Shown one piece after another: positions 53,536 to 64,000 of a stretch of 64,000 nt of DNA. Below the pieces are notes generated by a model. That model searched no databases. It saw only the letters and a program-made list of their open reading frames with translations, and was not told where the DNA came from. The position numbers were made by a program, and so were the translations under genes. Position 1 is the stretch's first letter, and each line of letters starts with the position of its first letter. The stretch is from positions 204,656,127-204,720,126 of the forward strand of contig NC_134569.1 of NCBI RefSeq assembly GCF_050947875.1, given 5' to 3'. This DNA comes from Dermacentor variabilis (lineage: Eukaryota > Arthropoda > Arachnida > Ixodida > Ixodidae).

Positions 53536-54198
53536 TGTTATTAGGTGAGGCTGCCTTCCTATTACCCGCTATTTTTCGTTTCGTGATGGCCCCCGACAAT
53601 CCAGGAATGGACCTTGTACTATCCGCCTCCGATGGCAGATACTCATCGTCGTCATCCCCTCGCGCCTCCATTTTCCTAAGTCTTTTCTCCGCCGTTGGCC
53701 TCCATTTCCACAATTTGTCCACTTTAATGTTGGTCGTTTCCACTGTCTCTCTTATCGCTTTAATTACCTGTTTTATTTCACTGAGGGCTAAGAAGAATGA
53801 ATCAGCCTCAGAGCTCACCGCCCTCTTTTAAGGGGCAGGGGAGCTGCATTCCCCTGAATCGTTGCTTTTGCTTACAGGTCTATCTATCTCTACTCTAGCA
53901 GGGCTCAACTGCTCTTTTTTACGAAGCTCTACTACCTGCCTGGTCAATTCTTCATCAGATTTTCTTAAAGAAATTACTTCTTTAATTAATTGCTCTATTC
54001 TGGCATCATTGTCACCACCCACAGCCGCCGAGACGCCCCCAGCAACCCTTGCCATACTTTTCACTTTGCCGCCCAGGTGGTTCCTGGCGTCTTGTTCTCG
54101 CCAGGCTTTGAGCCCCTCTGCACGAAGCGCACCTGCGCTTCCTTTGACTTGGAGCGCCTTCTCTCCCTGGATAGTTAACGATGCCTGGATCTGGTGCG
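53525..54198 (-). pseudogene. I-clade ORF1 and 5' leader
   Basis: Two pieces: 54064-53828 (MARVAGGVSAAVGGDNDARI, then coiled-coil-like RIEQLIKEVISLRKSDEELT) and 53818-53525 (LALSEIKQVIKAIRETVET, DEYLPSEADSTRSIPG, ends ASPNNNGQ). A stop or shift at about 53825 separates them. No zinc knuckle is seen. Probably an RNA-binding coiled-coil ORF1. Its last codons overlap the ORF2 start (53535). Confidence 0.6.
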
Positions 54199-55780
54199 AC
54201 CTGCGCTGCCCCTACATTTGTGCTGTTTAACGGATGTATTGCTAGAAAATAATGCAATGAAACAACGTTAGCTATTTAATATTGATTATCAACGTCAGTG
54301 GTCATCGCAATTTCCTTTCTCGCCCTAACTTTTCACAGAAAAGCCATCCGCTTAGACCTTTTCCGTTTCGTATACTTTCTTCTATACAGAGTATTGCATA
54401 GGTGGTTACATATAGGCCGGCTAAATTCGCCTCATTTCAATAAAGCTCACGCTCTTTCTTTCTGTCTCTATCACAAATGGCGGACATTTTCATTAGTTCG
54501 CTACATTTTGAAGGCTGTTTATTCTTGTACGTCCATGTGCGCACTTTCCTTTTAACCCACTCATCGCTGTCCGTTCTTTGTCTCGTCTCGTACATACATC
54601 CGGGGTAGCGCGCGAAGGCCTAACATCTCGAGGTCTCATCACAGTCTAGTTCACATGTTCTTCGTTGGGAAGCTGAAACTTCGTTGCTGATCCGCTTGCA
54701 AGAAACGCTTTCAGTATACCCTACGCTCATGTATCTTGTAAACATACAAGTTTCTTTATTTTTCAGTCTGCCTCTCAAACGAAGGATGTGGAACGAGAGC
54801 CCGTAGAAAGAAAGCGCCTGGCGCACTGCTCGTAAAATTTGCGAGGAGTCAGAACATGACCTCTAGCCCTCCGAGAGAAGTGCGCGCCTGCTATGTGCAC
54901 ATGGCTCGAATGTAAAAGGAAATATTAACGAAGGACAAATAAGCGTTGAAACGACTCGCGGAGTCTGCCACAGCGCACTCGTTCTATTACGTTGTGCTCA
55001 ACTCCGGGGAAACCCAGACCTCAGCGCCCCGTCAGCCAGAAGGTTTATTTTCCCCTACGCTCGCTCGGCCGCGCCGGCGCTGTCTCGCTCTGGATTTCGA
55101 TTGCAGGCTTCGTACCCCGGAATCCACACGTCCGGGCTAAACACGAGGGAGAAAATATCTTTGATCGAAACGGGACGGCTGTGGTTTGGTTTGTGCAATG
55201 AAGAATGCAACGTCAAGGAAGGGTGCACCGTCATTTATCGGGCTACCATGCGACTATCAACATACTGCGAAGGTGGCTGCCATTGCAAAGTGCCATCGTC
55301 TTAAGCTAAAATTAAATGTATGCTCAATTTAAAAGCCGCGAATGGCAACGCAAACCTCAGTGCGCAAATTTTTTTTGAGAGCGAATTGAAAATTTTGAGG
55401 ACGCTTAAGCTCGCCTTAAAAGTGTAACGCGATAGATTTCAAAGTACCTGACTGCTGCTACGCTGCCAGGCAACCGCAGCTTTCTTGCGGATGCGCGGAG
55501 CTGAGGCAATGGTGTTGTTGGAAGAAAACGAGCCGGCCGCGCCGCCTGGAAACAGGGTTTGTGTTTGAGTTTCCGTGCAACAGAATTACGTATTCTGGTA
55601 TATTCAAATTAAACTCCGACGCTATCATGTATGCAGGTCATGTTCGAGTCGTACTTTACGATTTTTCGCGCGTATTTCACTTTGAGGAGTTCGATTAGTT
55701 CGGTAACGCATCTGCGCCACGCAGAGGGCCTGCGTGGTTGTGGTTCGGAATTGATTTTCGCCTGGCGAGGCGACACCCGA

Positions 55781-55948
55781 CGCCTGCACAGACCCCGCAC
55801 ATTCTCAAGTTCAACAAACCACGACAAATGGCGCGCCGCTGTTAATAAAAATAACATAGTAGAATCACTTCGAGATACTTACGTTAGTTCTACTATTTCC
55901 TGCTAGAGGCGCCGTAATAAGCGCAATAATAACAGTGAAGTGGAAGAG
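55781..55948. other. Short unassigned stretch
   Basis: After repeat copy B diverges from copy A; nothing recognisable. Confidence 0.4.
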
Positions 55949-55961
55949 AAATGCAGCCATA

Positions 55962-56200
55962 CCCGCCGTGGTTGCTCAGTGGCTATGGTGTTGGGCTGCT
56001 GAGCACGAGGTCGCGGGATCGAATCCCGGCCACGGCGGCCGCATTTCGATGGGGGCGAAATGCGAAAACACCCGTGTGCTTAGATTTAGGTGCACGTTAA
56101 AGAACCCCAGGTGGTCAAAGTTTCCGGAGTCCTCCACTACGGCGTGCCTCATAATCAGAAAGTGGTTTTGGCACGTAAAACCCCAAATATTATTATTATT
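55962..56200 (+). mobile_element. Ruka-like SINE, full length, 13-bp target duplication
   Basis: 239 bp. The tRNA-derived head has an A box TTGCTCAGTGG (55972-55982) and a B box GGATCGAATCC (56016-56026). The body runs GGCCGCATTTCGATGGGGGC, TTTAGGTGCACGTTAAAGAA, CTACGGCGTGCCTCATAATC, GTTTTGGCACGTAAAACCCC. The tail is (ATT)n. It is flanked by AAATGCAGCCATA at 55949-55961 and 56201-56213, a perfect duplication, so it is young. Transcribed by Pol III in the family and copied by a LINE enzyme; not a tRNA gene. Confidence 0.95.
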
Positions 56201-56289
56201 AAATGCAGCCATAATGAAGCACACAGCGAGCGCTGTGGGGATACAATAGGTACGACGTGCTCCGAGGTATGTGGAAATGTGTAATGGTT

Positions 56290-57256
56290 CCAGACTTTGA
56301 AAATGCGGTTGTTTGCTTTAAATCAGAGGTTACAATCAAGACTCGATGTGAACTAAAGGTCAGTGGGTCGCCTCGCATTGGGCGCTCACGGGGAGACTAC
56401 AAATGAAGCTGTGCAGGGTGATATGGACTGGACTAGTTTTCATGTGAGGAAAGCTCGCAGTAAAATTGAGTACGAAGAACGACTGAGGAATACAGAAGAA
56501 AGTAAATGGGCTGGGAGAGTGTTGAGGTATCTGTACAGGAAGAACATTGCTTCACAGTGGAGGAAAAGAACTAAGAAGCTTACCAGCAAGTATGCGGCCT
56601 GTAGGCTGGGCAACACAGCAACAAAGAACGCCAAGCGGAAAGTCAGAATGGCCGAAATAATCTCATAGGTGGCGGCAATGGAAGAGGAACCTGCCATGAG
56701 TAACTACATGCGAGGAAAAGACGAGATCAGGAAAGAAACAATTTATGATTACTCAAAGGGAAGCTCATTACTTTTCGAAGCGAGATCGGTATGCCTTGGA
56801 ACACGCGCCTATAAAGCCGGATATAAGAAGGAAGCAAAAAAACGTGCTTGCTGCGGTAAAGCTAGGGAAACTATGGAGCATGTTCTATTAGAATGTGAAG
56901 ACGTCTACCCAGCGGTCGAATTAGGCACCACTGGCCTCCTTGAAGCCCTTGGGTTCAGCGAGAGTTGTGGAAAAGTAAACATGTCCGCAATAGGGATTAG
57001 TAAGAGGCGATTGGAGGATTGGTGGAATAAAAGTAGGGAAACGACGAAAGACGAAGACGTACAAAAGCACAGTTCGCAATAGGGGATCAGAAAATTTGGT
57101 TGTGGGAGTTCATATTTTTTTCTTTTTTTATTGTTCAACATGGTAGGACATTAGGCAGTGTAATAGCAAGAGCTTGGTGGCGCAACCCACCGGCCCGTTC
57201 TAAAGGGTACGCTCATAACATCCATCCATCGATCCATCCATCTATCCATCCATTTT
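56290..57256 (+). pseudogene. Non-LTR ORF2 C-terminal region with (CATC)n tail
   Basis: Plus-strand pieces 56363-56668 and 56669-57082, split by one stop at 56666-56668: EAVQGDMDWTSFHVRKARSK, YEERLRNTEESKWAGRVLRY, then EETIYDYSKGSSLLF-like text, RTRAYKAGYKKEAK and a zinc-like CCGKARETMEHVLLEC. I recognise this as the C-terminal part of a tick LINE ORF2 (after RT). The 3' UTR is short and ends with CATC repeats at about 57218-57250. 5' truncated just after the SINE. No catalytic domain remains. Confidence 0.75.
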
Positions 57257-57655
57257 GTCTTACAAGCTTTCTCTCACAATTACCGAAACATTTTTATCAC
57301 ATAAAAGGCGGGAAAATGGTCATTGCTATTTAGATATTGTATTCTTTATTAGTAAGTTTATTGTTTATTTATCACTATAAACGCAAATAGCGTTCACCAT
57401 ATCGATCTTTCACGTGGCCTCTGGCCTGGATTTAAAATATTTACCGGTAGTTTAGAGTGTACGGCGGCACGGATTCATTCGTTCGTAGACTGGTTGCTTC
57501 TTTGATGCTAAAACTAGTTTATTGCGCTTCGATGTTTCGCATTACTAAACTTCGGGTGAAGTGACGTGTTTGCAAGCGGACATATAAACCCGAAATTTAG
57601 GTTTCGGTCGTGAGCTATTCGGAACACGTCCGCATCCAAACTGGAGCTGGCAAAC
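57257..57655. other. No recognisable gene
   Basis: AT-rich, no supported content. Confidence 0.5.
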
Positions 57656-58438
57656 CTGAGCTGGCTGACAAGAGGCGAGGAAAGGACTCAACTGGAGATG
57701 GATTCGATGGAGCCGAGCCACTGCACTGAAAATCGATAATCGGATGAAGAGGGTGGTGCCGGCGACTGCGATTGGCCCGCTTTAGTTCCCTTATTTATCT
57801 TGCGGTGGCTGGTCGAAAATCGTGGTGGCATGCAACGGAAGCTTAAGAATGACGCTAAAACGGATCCTCAACAAAGAGGAGTTGGCAGAACAAGGTCGTA
57901 AACGTGTCCAAAGTGCTCGAAAACATTACAAGGCCACGCAAAAAGTTTTATTATACTCAAATAAACCCATGCCCTTCGGCACGTGCGAGAAGCCAGTGCC
58001 TGAGCGATCGGCAGCAGCCATCTTTTATTCCTTTCGGGACGGGGCAGGCTGCGGCTATTCAGACGAAAATTCAGTTTTGTTTGGCATATTAATGCATTTT
58101 TAATGCGTACACATTACTTTGACGCGGTGAGTTTTTGTGGTTTTATGACGTCACGTTACAGGCAGGTGAAGTGGTTGCAGCCCAAAAGCTTTTCACCAAT
58201 AGCCGAGGGCTAATGGCGAAAAAGCGTCAAATCAGAAAAAACAATTTTTCTTTTGTTCGGTCTAATTAGGCATAATCAGTGTGTAAACGTCATATCAGAT
58301 GGGGAGCTATCACGGTTTTCGTTAAGTCGCGTGACAGACAGGTGAAGTGGAGTGGTCCAAAAAAGCTTTTGACCAATCGCGGAGGGCTCATTGCAGAATT
58401 GGGATAGAAAAGTTCGGAATAGTTTTACGTTATAGCGT
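57656..58438. mobile_element. Second copy of the 979-bp inverted-repeat element, left end missing
   Basis: From GCTGACAAGAGGCGAGGA on it follows 14515-15288 base for base with scattered differences (CACTGCACTGAAAATCGATA, GCATGCAACGGAAGCTTAAG, CAGTGCCTGAGCGATCGG). It ends in GTTTTACGTTATAGCG at about 58437. The first ~200 bp with the left terminal repeat are not there. Confidence 0.85.
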
Positions 58439-61424
58439 CCCTGAATTCTGCTGCTGCTGACAACGGCAATAACGGTGAGTTGTTTAACACCGCTGCTTGA
58501 GTCGTTATATAATATTCGTCTCATTAATTAAAGGCGAAGATATTAACAAACTAGATACTGCATTACATATGCGCAGTCTGGATACTCCGTTGCTGTTTCC
58601 TAAATCACAATCAGAAAACAAAGCGAGAGCGATATCAGAACGCGCGTCACACTTTTATTTTATTGTAACCGTGGCCATCAGTGACTGGGGCAGCCTTATC
58701 AATATACTGATCAAACGTTCTTTTGAGTCCCCCGGCAACTTCTTTCTTCCACAAAACCTAATAATCCTTTGGTAAAATGAAGCGAAAGTACATAATTTAA
58801 TGTATTAAACAGCTGCAAGCATAATAATTCACCCATATTTCAAACTAGTTGGTTCCAAATGTTCTTGTTGTCCAGTTTGGCTTACTGTAGGGCATTTATT
58901 TTTGCAGTAGTGAAGTGGTGCATCACGTTCGTGCAGAAAAATAATGAATCAGTTCTAATAGCTTCATGACTCTTGTTGAATCAGCAGTGTGATCTCTTCT
59001 AGTGTATAAAAGAGCGCACAAATGGTCTCATTTGGGACCTTAATAATACTTAAGCTGTTGACATGCATTGTACTTAGGCAGATATTAATTTTATGAACAA
59101 TAGCAATATTTATTTAACATGCTGCTTAAGCACCCTAGAACAGACAGTGTACATTTGCATGTGTTCTGTAGTCGCAAACCATTACAATATATATGTCACG
59201 CCTTTTTGCATTTCTTATTGCAAAATTGTGCTTTCTGAATTTATGATGCAGTCAAAATTTCTGTTCCAGACATGCAGTAATGAGGACAGCATCAGTATGA
59301 AGCAGCACACTCCACGCACTAAACAGAAGCTGCTGCCTGCTACAACAAGGCCATTGTGTGGACTTTGTCTGTTACTGCAAGTCAAACAACACCTGGTTCA
59401 GAAATAAATATATTTGATATATGCTGTATTGGCTTGCTAGTCTTGAGATACATGTCATTTGTTTTCAGCAGATATGAATCTTTGTTCATATTTATGGTAC
59501 AGTATAATTGGTTCGAACATAACAGAAAACACTACATGAGTTTGGCTAATTGCCAAACTGTGCTGTGTGCTGTACCTCATGTACCTCATGTGTCACTGTT
59601 CTGCCCCAACAGAGTCTATGCCAAGCACATCTGCATCACAGGAGCTCCCATCTACACCAACAGGAAGGCAAGGCTTTTAATTGAATTGCAAGGCTTTTAC
59701 ACCACAAACAAAGGAGCACATGAAGAATTTGGATGATATGTCAAGTCTACAGAGGACTGCGCCAAGAGTGAAAAGAGCTTGAGCCAACATTCCACCATCA
59801 CGGACATTTAGCCTACTCATCCAGGTTACTCAAAAATGACTTTCTAGAAATTCTTCATGTTCAGATGCACCTGCAGCTTCTGACTATGCACGGACGACGC
59901 TGGCCAAGAGAGTTCCGTCAGTTTGCCCTTTATCAGCTTCCTGTCCACGTCAATTCCATTTGTGCCAAGTGCAATTTTTTTTCTATAAGTACACGCTTTT
60001 TCATTGCCCATTCTCACTAGAGATCATTCATCGTCATCCAAACATAAAGGTCAGCCAATTGTTCGCTGATACTTAATACCAGTCACTGTCTGGTAGCGTA
60101 ACATATCTGTAGCAGTACCTTCTAGTGTAGGTTGTCATGCGCAATTACTCTCCTGAAATAGCTGATGCACCATCGGCAACCTACGTACCGTGCGCTAAGC
60201 ACCATTTTACTTTTCTTGGTGTTTTTAGCCTTCAATGTTTGCAGAGCAGAGTGGCTTCTTTCTTGAATGCAAGCTTTCTCATTTTCCATATTCCTAGTCT
60301 CGTTGATGATTGCTCTTCCTCGATAGCCTGGGGTCTTTGCGCGAGCTACACTGAAGTGATTGATTGCCGAATCTGGTTTTGCTGCCCCACTTGGTTGTGG
60401 TCGCCATGTTACGTTTCTCGGATGTGGGGGCCTGGTCAGTTGCATTGGTAAGCAATCTCTCGAAGTATGCATTTGTTCCTGCAGTCTACGCAACGACATA
60501 GACTGTCAGTATACACGAATCGTAACTGGTGCTCCCTGTTCGTTCTTTCCTGCTGCAGCCATCGACAAATTGTGCTTGTGGCCTTTCTCGGCCGCGATTA
60601 AGCATCAGCGGAGACCAGCATACGTGCTTACATGGTCCGATGTGTACGAAGTTGATAGCCACATGGGTAGAAAGATCCGCAATAGTGGCTGATGAAGGTG
60701 ATGCCCAAGAAAGCTACTTGTCTATATTGAGCCAACGTGGGACACCAAGTATAAGCCACACGTTAGTGGGCCTCGAAACAAAAGAAACGTGCAGATTGGA
60801 AAGGAGTTAACGCTAAAATGCCGAGTCCATGTCGCTGTGTTGGCTGCGGCAGCAAATGCCTGCATCATCCGACTGATTCGCAATGCAAGTTGCTCCTCTT
60901 TAACGGCGACTGCCGCTGCAAACAGGTCGGACACTCTGTCCAATCTGCTTGCACCGCTGGTTATCGCTCGTTACCAGACCGCCATGTGCGACGACGGCGG
61001 TGAGCCGTTTGCGAGCTCGCGTCAATGATTCCAGCGTATCTGAACACGGAAATTTTATTTCTGCTATTGCACGAGAATGTACACTGCTTGTCTTCTGCCA
61101 AAAAAGTCGCTCGTTCTGTTCACTCACTTTTGGCTTGTTTGTATGGGCGTCAGTAGAGGCTCTTTGGACTCCTGGCAATTAGAACGCTGTAGCTACGAGG
61201 CAGCCAAGGCATTGAGGTATGCCGCATAGCCGGCAGGGCGAGCACGGCGCGTACCAGTGTGCGCTACCGGTGAAAAGCGGCCATATTGGATTTTGCTCTA
61301 AAAAAAATACGCGCTTCCGCTTCCTCGTTGAGCATCGCCATCTGGCGTCCACCTAAGTAAGTTGCATGCGCTGCCACTGCGGAAAGTACAGTTTCCCTTC
61401 TCTAAAGTTGGTTCGTTACTCTAT
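58439..61424. other. No supportable gene in 3 kb
   Basis: Several frames of 60-126 codons on both strands (e.g. 59093-59407, 60122-60499, 60529-60810) lack any domain or consistent codon use. The stretch 60530-61180 is GC-richer and open on both strands. A decayed exon or unknown element cannot be excluded there. Confidence 0.45.
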
Positions 61425-61545
61425 GGCCGGCATCGTAATTTTTGCGAAACGGGGCCCTTAACGCTATCGCAGTAATACGAATTAAGTTGTTCCAGAATAG
61501 AAAGGGATAGATTATAAACATTATAAGGGATTACTCATTGAAAGG
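61425..61545 (+). repeat. Fragment of the tail of repeat copy A
   Basis: ACGGGGCCCTTAACGCTATCG, TAATACGAATT, TTGTTCCAGAATAGAA and TATAAACATTATAAGGGATT follow in the same order and spacing as at about 47970-48060. Confidence 0.75.
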
Positions 61546-64000
61546 AAATAGATGAGTGCGAACTACGACCCTTTTTTACATGATGAAGATCTGTATTGTG
61601 AACTTTGCTACTGTTGTCGCTACGTTATTTTTCTTATGATGTGCCTGATACTGTAAACTGTCTCATCATACTTTGTGTTCCTTTCGCGGGACAAGTAGTC
61701 TTTTTCATTTTTTTTTCTTCTTTGCGATACAGAGCCCATATTACTATTCGTGTTTCGAATAATAATAATAACGTGCACGATCAGCTCGCTTTGATAGCAG
61801 AAAGGGGCATCTCAGAAGATACAATCAGCAGCGAGCTTCGGAAGTTATTGCAGCTCATTGCGCAAATGTTACATGCCTAAATAAGTTTTTGATTTGGCCG
61901 CAATAGAAGTGTTTTCCTGATCGCGATGGGCAACCCAGTATAGAACGATTTGTAAACGGTTCCGGCCTCGTAGTTCCGGAGTCGCACGTGCGCAGGCGAC
62001 ACGGCGTAGTATTTGTTCAATGGTTCCAACTTCGTGGTTTCGGAGTCACCCGTACGCATGCGGCCATGAACACGGCTAGATATACGATACATTTTCGGCG
62101 AAGTTGAACAATACACAAATGTAGTCTGGAAAAGCAAAGTTGAGAAGAAATAAAAAAAAAAAACTTTCAGCGCTTACCGGGCATTCACTAGTAGCGTGTT
62201 CAAGGCGGTACACCAAACAAATCACGGTCACGGCTGCCTGTCGAATGCATCGGAGATGTCTTTCCGAACGAGACGGACCTGGTACTGATGCGCCGCGCAA
62301 GGCTAAGGCGTCGTATGTGAGGAAGGTGCATTGACTGAGACTTTCGCTCAATGGCAAATTTTCAGTGGCGAGACGGGCCGCCAAAGAATAGTTCTGAGGC
62401 GCGCGTAATATATGCGACCTTGGAAACGGCCTTGCTCTATGGTTGAAAAGCGCTTATACGACGCCTCCTTTAAGCTGCAGCGTAAGCTTCTGCTTGGCGC
62501 GCCTGCTTCGCTAATCGGTTGAATCGGTGAAAACGACTTATTTGCTCCCAATGCTCCGTTTGTGCTTTAATATGCAACGTTTCGTAAGGTATAATATAAT
62601 GACGAAAACTTGCTAATATTAGGAATACTGGGATGTGAACATCAATTTATATTACTTGTGATAACGGCTGTTTATATTAGAAAGATATTCGGAAAGTATT
62701 TGATTCAATTCGCTTCTGGCATTATTCGATTCGTATTCGGTTCGTTGTCAAAAATTCCTGTTCGAACACTTCTAATATCGCATCTTTTTCGTGCGGTCTT
62801 TCGCTAATGCGTTACAAACAAGAAGGCTATCACATAAACGGGCACATTAAGAAGACTGACAACAGATTTTGAAGGACCTAGTTTTTTATGTCGCAACGCA
62901 AAGCTCACCCTCGGTGGAGCTCACATATGCAGCGGTAAGATAAAAAAGCGCGTGGACAGTTTGTAAGCAGAATATTTCTATCTGAGCAGCCTCTAAAGAA
63001 AGTAAGGGTCCCTCCTCCAGGAACGATGAAAAATGATAGCAAAGTCGATAGCCCGCCTCGCAAATTGTGAAATTCGCCTATCGTTCTGCTTTCACCGGAG
63101 GGAGTGTAACTGTGGTTAACAACCTACATTTTGACCTTTTCAACCACTTTGGAAATAAAAACCTGGCGCAGTAAGTTCTCGTTGTTGTACAGACATTTCT
63201 TATATTTATACCGCGTTTTTTTCCCAGATACACGCCTACGCCATATCTATCTGGCCTCCGTCATCAATGTGCCGATAGACAAGCCAAGCCAACTCATTGA
63301 ATATTAAGGCGAAGGCCGCACCAGTTTTGTGCTCGCTAGAAACGAAGGCTTATCTAGCACATTGCAAGTCAGGAAAAGCTTATAAGAATAAAAAGTATAC
63401 TGCATTTCAATACTACTAAAAGACCAGCAACTGCGTACACTAGTAGAAGGTCATGTGGTCAACATCTCATGCAGCTTCATGTTATTGCCGCACGGTGCGC
63501 CAGAGGGCATTTTTTGCGACTTTCAGGGATGAATTAAAAATGTAAATACAAGTGTAATGAGAAAAAAAATCGCTCGTTTTAGTCACTACGATAGGCAATC
63601 TTTCCTTCAGCGGAGTTATCTAGATTCATGTTCTGAGCGGTTAAGTGAGCTTCAAGCATAATACACGTACTTTGCACCCTGAAATCAGAGTTCCTACACC
63701 TCTGAGAAATCATTAAAAACCCTTGAGTATAGAAAAAGAGATTTAAGGACCCTTCAGATGCCTTGGACATAGATGTGCTCCTAGAATTTCCTGGAAACTG
63801 GGGTTGGCGGTGATTTTTGATCACATAGCAAAAAACTCTCAATTTCGCTATGCCATGGACACTATCTATCGGGAACCAATCTCAGAGATTTTCTTTTCAT
63901 TGTTTCGCTAATTGATTCAATGTGCTGTGGCCACAGCTGCAAATGACAGGCGCTTTTAAATTACCATTGCCACCGTTAAGCTAACGAAGCCAGATCAAGT
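61546..64000. other. No recognisable gene to the right edge
   Basis: AT-rich. Short frames only. An ATTCGATTCGTATTCGG-type low-complexity stretch lies near 62725-62745. Confidence 0.5.

Larger units (their letters stand above)
48744..54198 (-). mobile_element. I-clade LINE, near full length, carrying a Tigger insertion
   Basis: ORF1 (54180-53525), ORF2 with endonuclease, RT, RNase H and zinc tail (53535-48790), and a short 3' UTR with AATAAA (reversed, about 48757-48762), ending at a GTGTGT stretch. It is flanked by AACTGTG (about 48737-48743) and ACCTGCG (54199-54205), probably a diverged target duplication. Many frameshifts. Confidence 0.85.
48682..55780 (+). repeat. ~2-kb repeat, copy B, opened by an I-clade element
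   Basis: The left part ends at AACTGTG (about 48743) and the right part resumes ACCTGCGCTGCC (54199). Copy A reads through as ACACCTGTGCTGCC at about 41525-41540. Similarity to copy A then continues to about 55780. The TTAA site used in copy A is single here (55416-55419). Confidence 0.85.

Noticed and set aside
55962..56030. tRNA gene
   Set aside because: A and B boxes are present, but the sequence continues into the SINE body and tail with a target duplication; it cannot fold as a complete tRNA.
57218..57250. Stand-alone (CATC)n microsatellite
   Set aside because: It is the 3' tail of the non-LTR fragment before it.
60122..61182. Possible host exons
   Set aside because: Frames on both strands of similar length, no domain, no clear splice or start context; left as unannotated.

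Overview
The window is eukaryotic nuclear DNA, almost certainly from a hard tick (Ixodida). I recognise several repeat families from memory as tick-type: a Ruka-like tRNA-derived SINE (five copies), RTE elements with (GAT)n tails, I-clade elements with RNase H, a CR1-like element ending in TTTGAA repeats, and Ty3/gypsy elements whose gag ends in SQPEN. No database search was possible, so genus is not assigned. I find no convincing host protein-coding gene, rRNA, functional tRNA or CRISPR array. The window is a graveyard of nested transposable elements separated by unannotatable AT-rich sequence.

Layout. 1-5.3 kb: decayed Ty3/gypsy element on the minus strand, split in RNase H by a ~670-bp insertion. 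5.4-7.2 kb: ORF1 and 5' leader of a minus-strand non-LTR element. 8.0-12.3 kb: nearly full-length CR1-like element (+) with tandem 108-bp promoter-like monomers. 13.5-16.7 kb: a second plus-strand non-LTR element interrupted by a 979-bp inverted-repeat DNA element. 17.5-20.2 kb: minus-strand non-LTR ORF1/ORF2 remnant carrying two perfect palindromes and a 46-bp SINE scrap. 20.2-21.0 kb: hAT transposase remnant. 22.5-26 kb: cluster of one MITE family. 27.4-28.2 kb: RTE scrap. 29.6-36.9 kb: SINE, then three (AT)n tracts bracketing a gypsy element (1122-aa open pol) and an RTE piece, then I-clade RNase H. 37.2-37.7 kb: fold-back MITE. 39.1-40.3 kb: RTE with a SINE inside. 41.2-55.8 kb: two diverged direct copies of a ~2-kb repeat, each opened by a different insertion. 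Copy A holds a TTAA-targeted MITE dimer, itself opened by a 5'-inverted RTE/SINE chimera. Copy B holds an I-clade element, itself opened by a Tigger/pogo transposon. 56-57.3 kb: SINE and a non-LTR 3' end. 57.7-58.4 kb: second copy of the 979-bp element. 58.4-64 kb: little that can be supported.

The value of the window is its insertion archaeology. Copies A and B act as each other's empty site. Interrupted reverse transcriptase or RNase H codons give base-level proof of three other insertions, with 5-bp, 5-bp and TA duplications. The most unusual object is 43455-46814. There a single 8-bp target duplication (ACTTGAGC) encloses an inverted RTE 5' part, a truncated SINE and the RTE 3' part. This is best explained by twin priming plus an end-to-end template jump from RTE RNA to SINE RNA.
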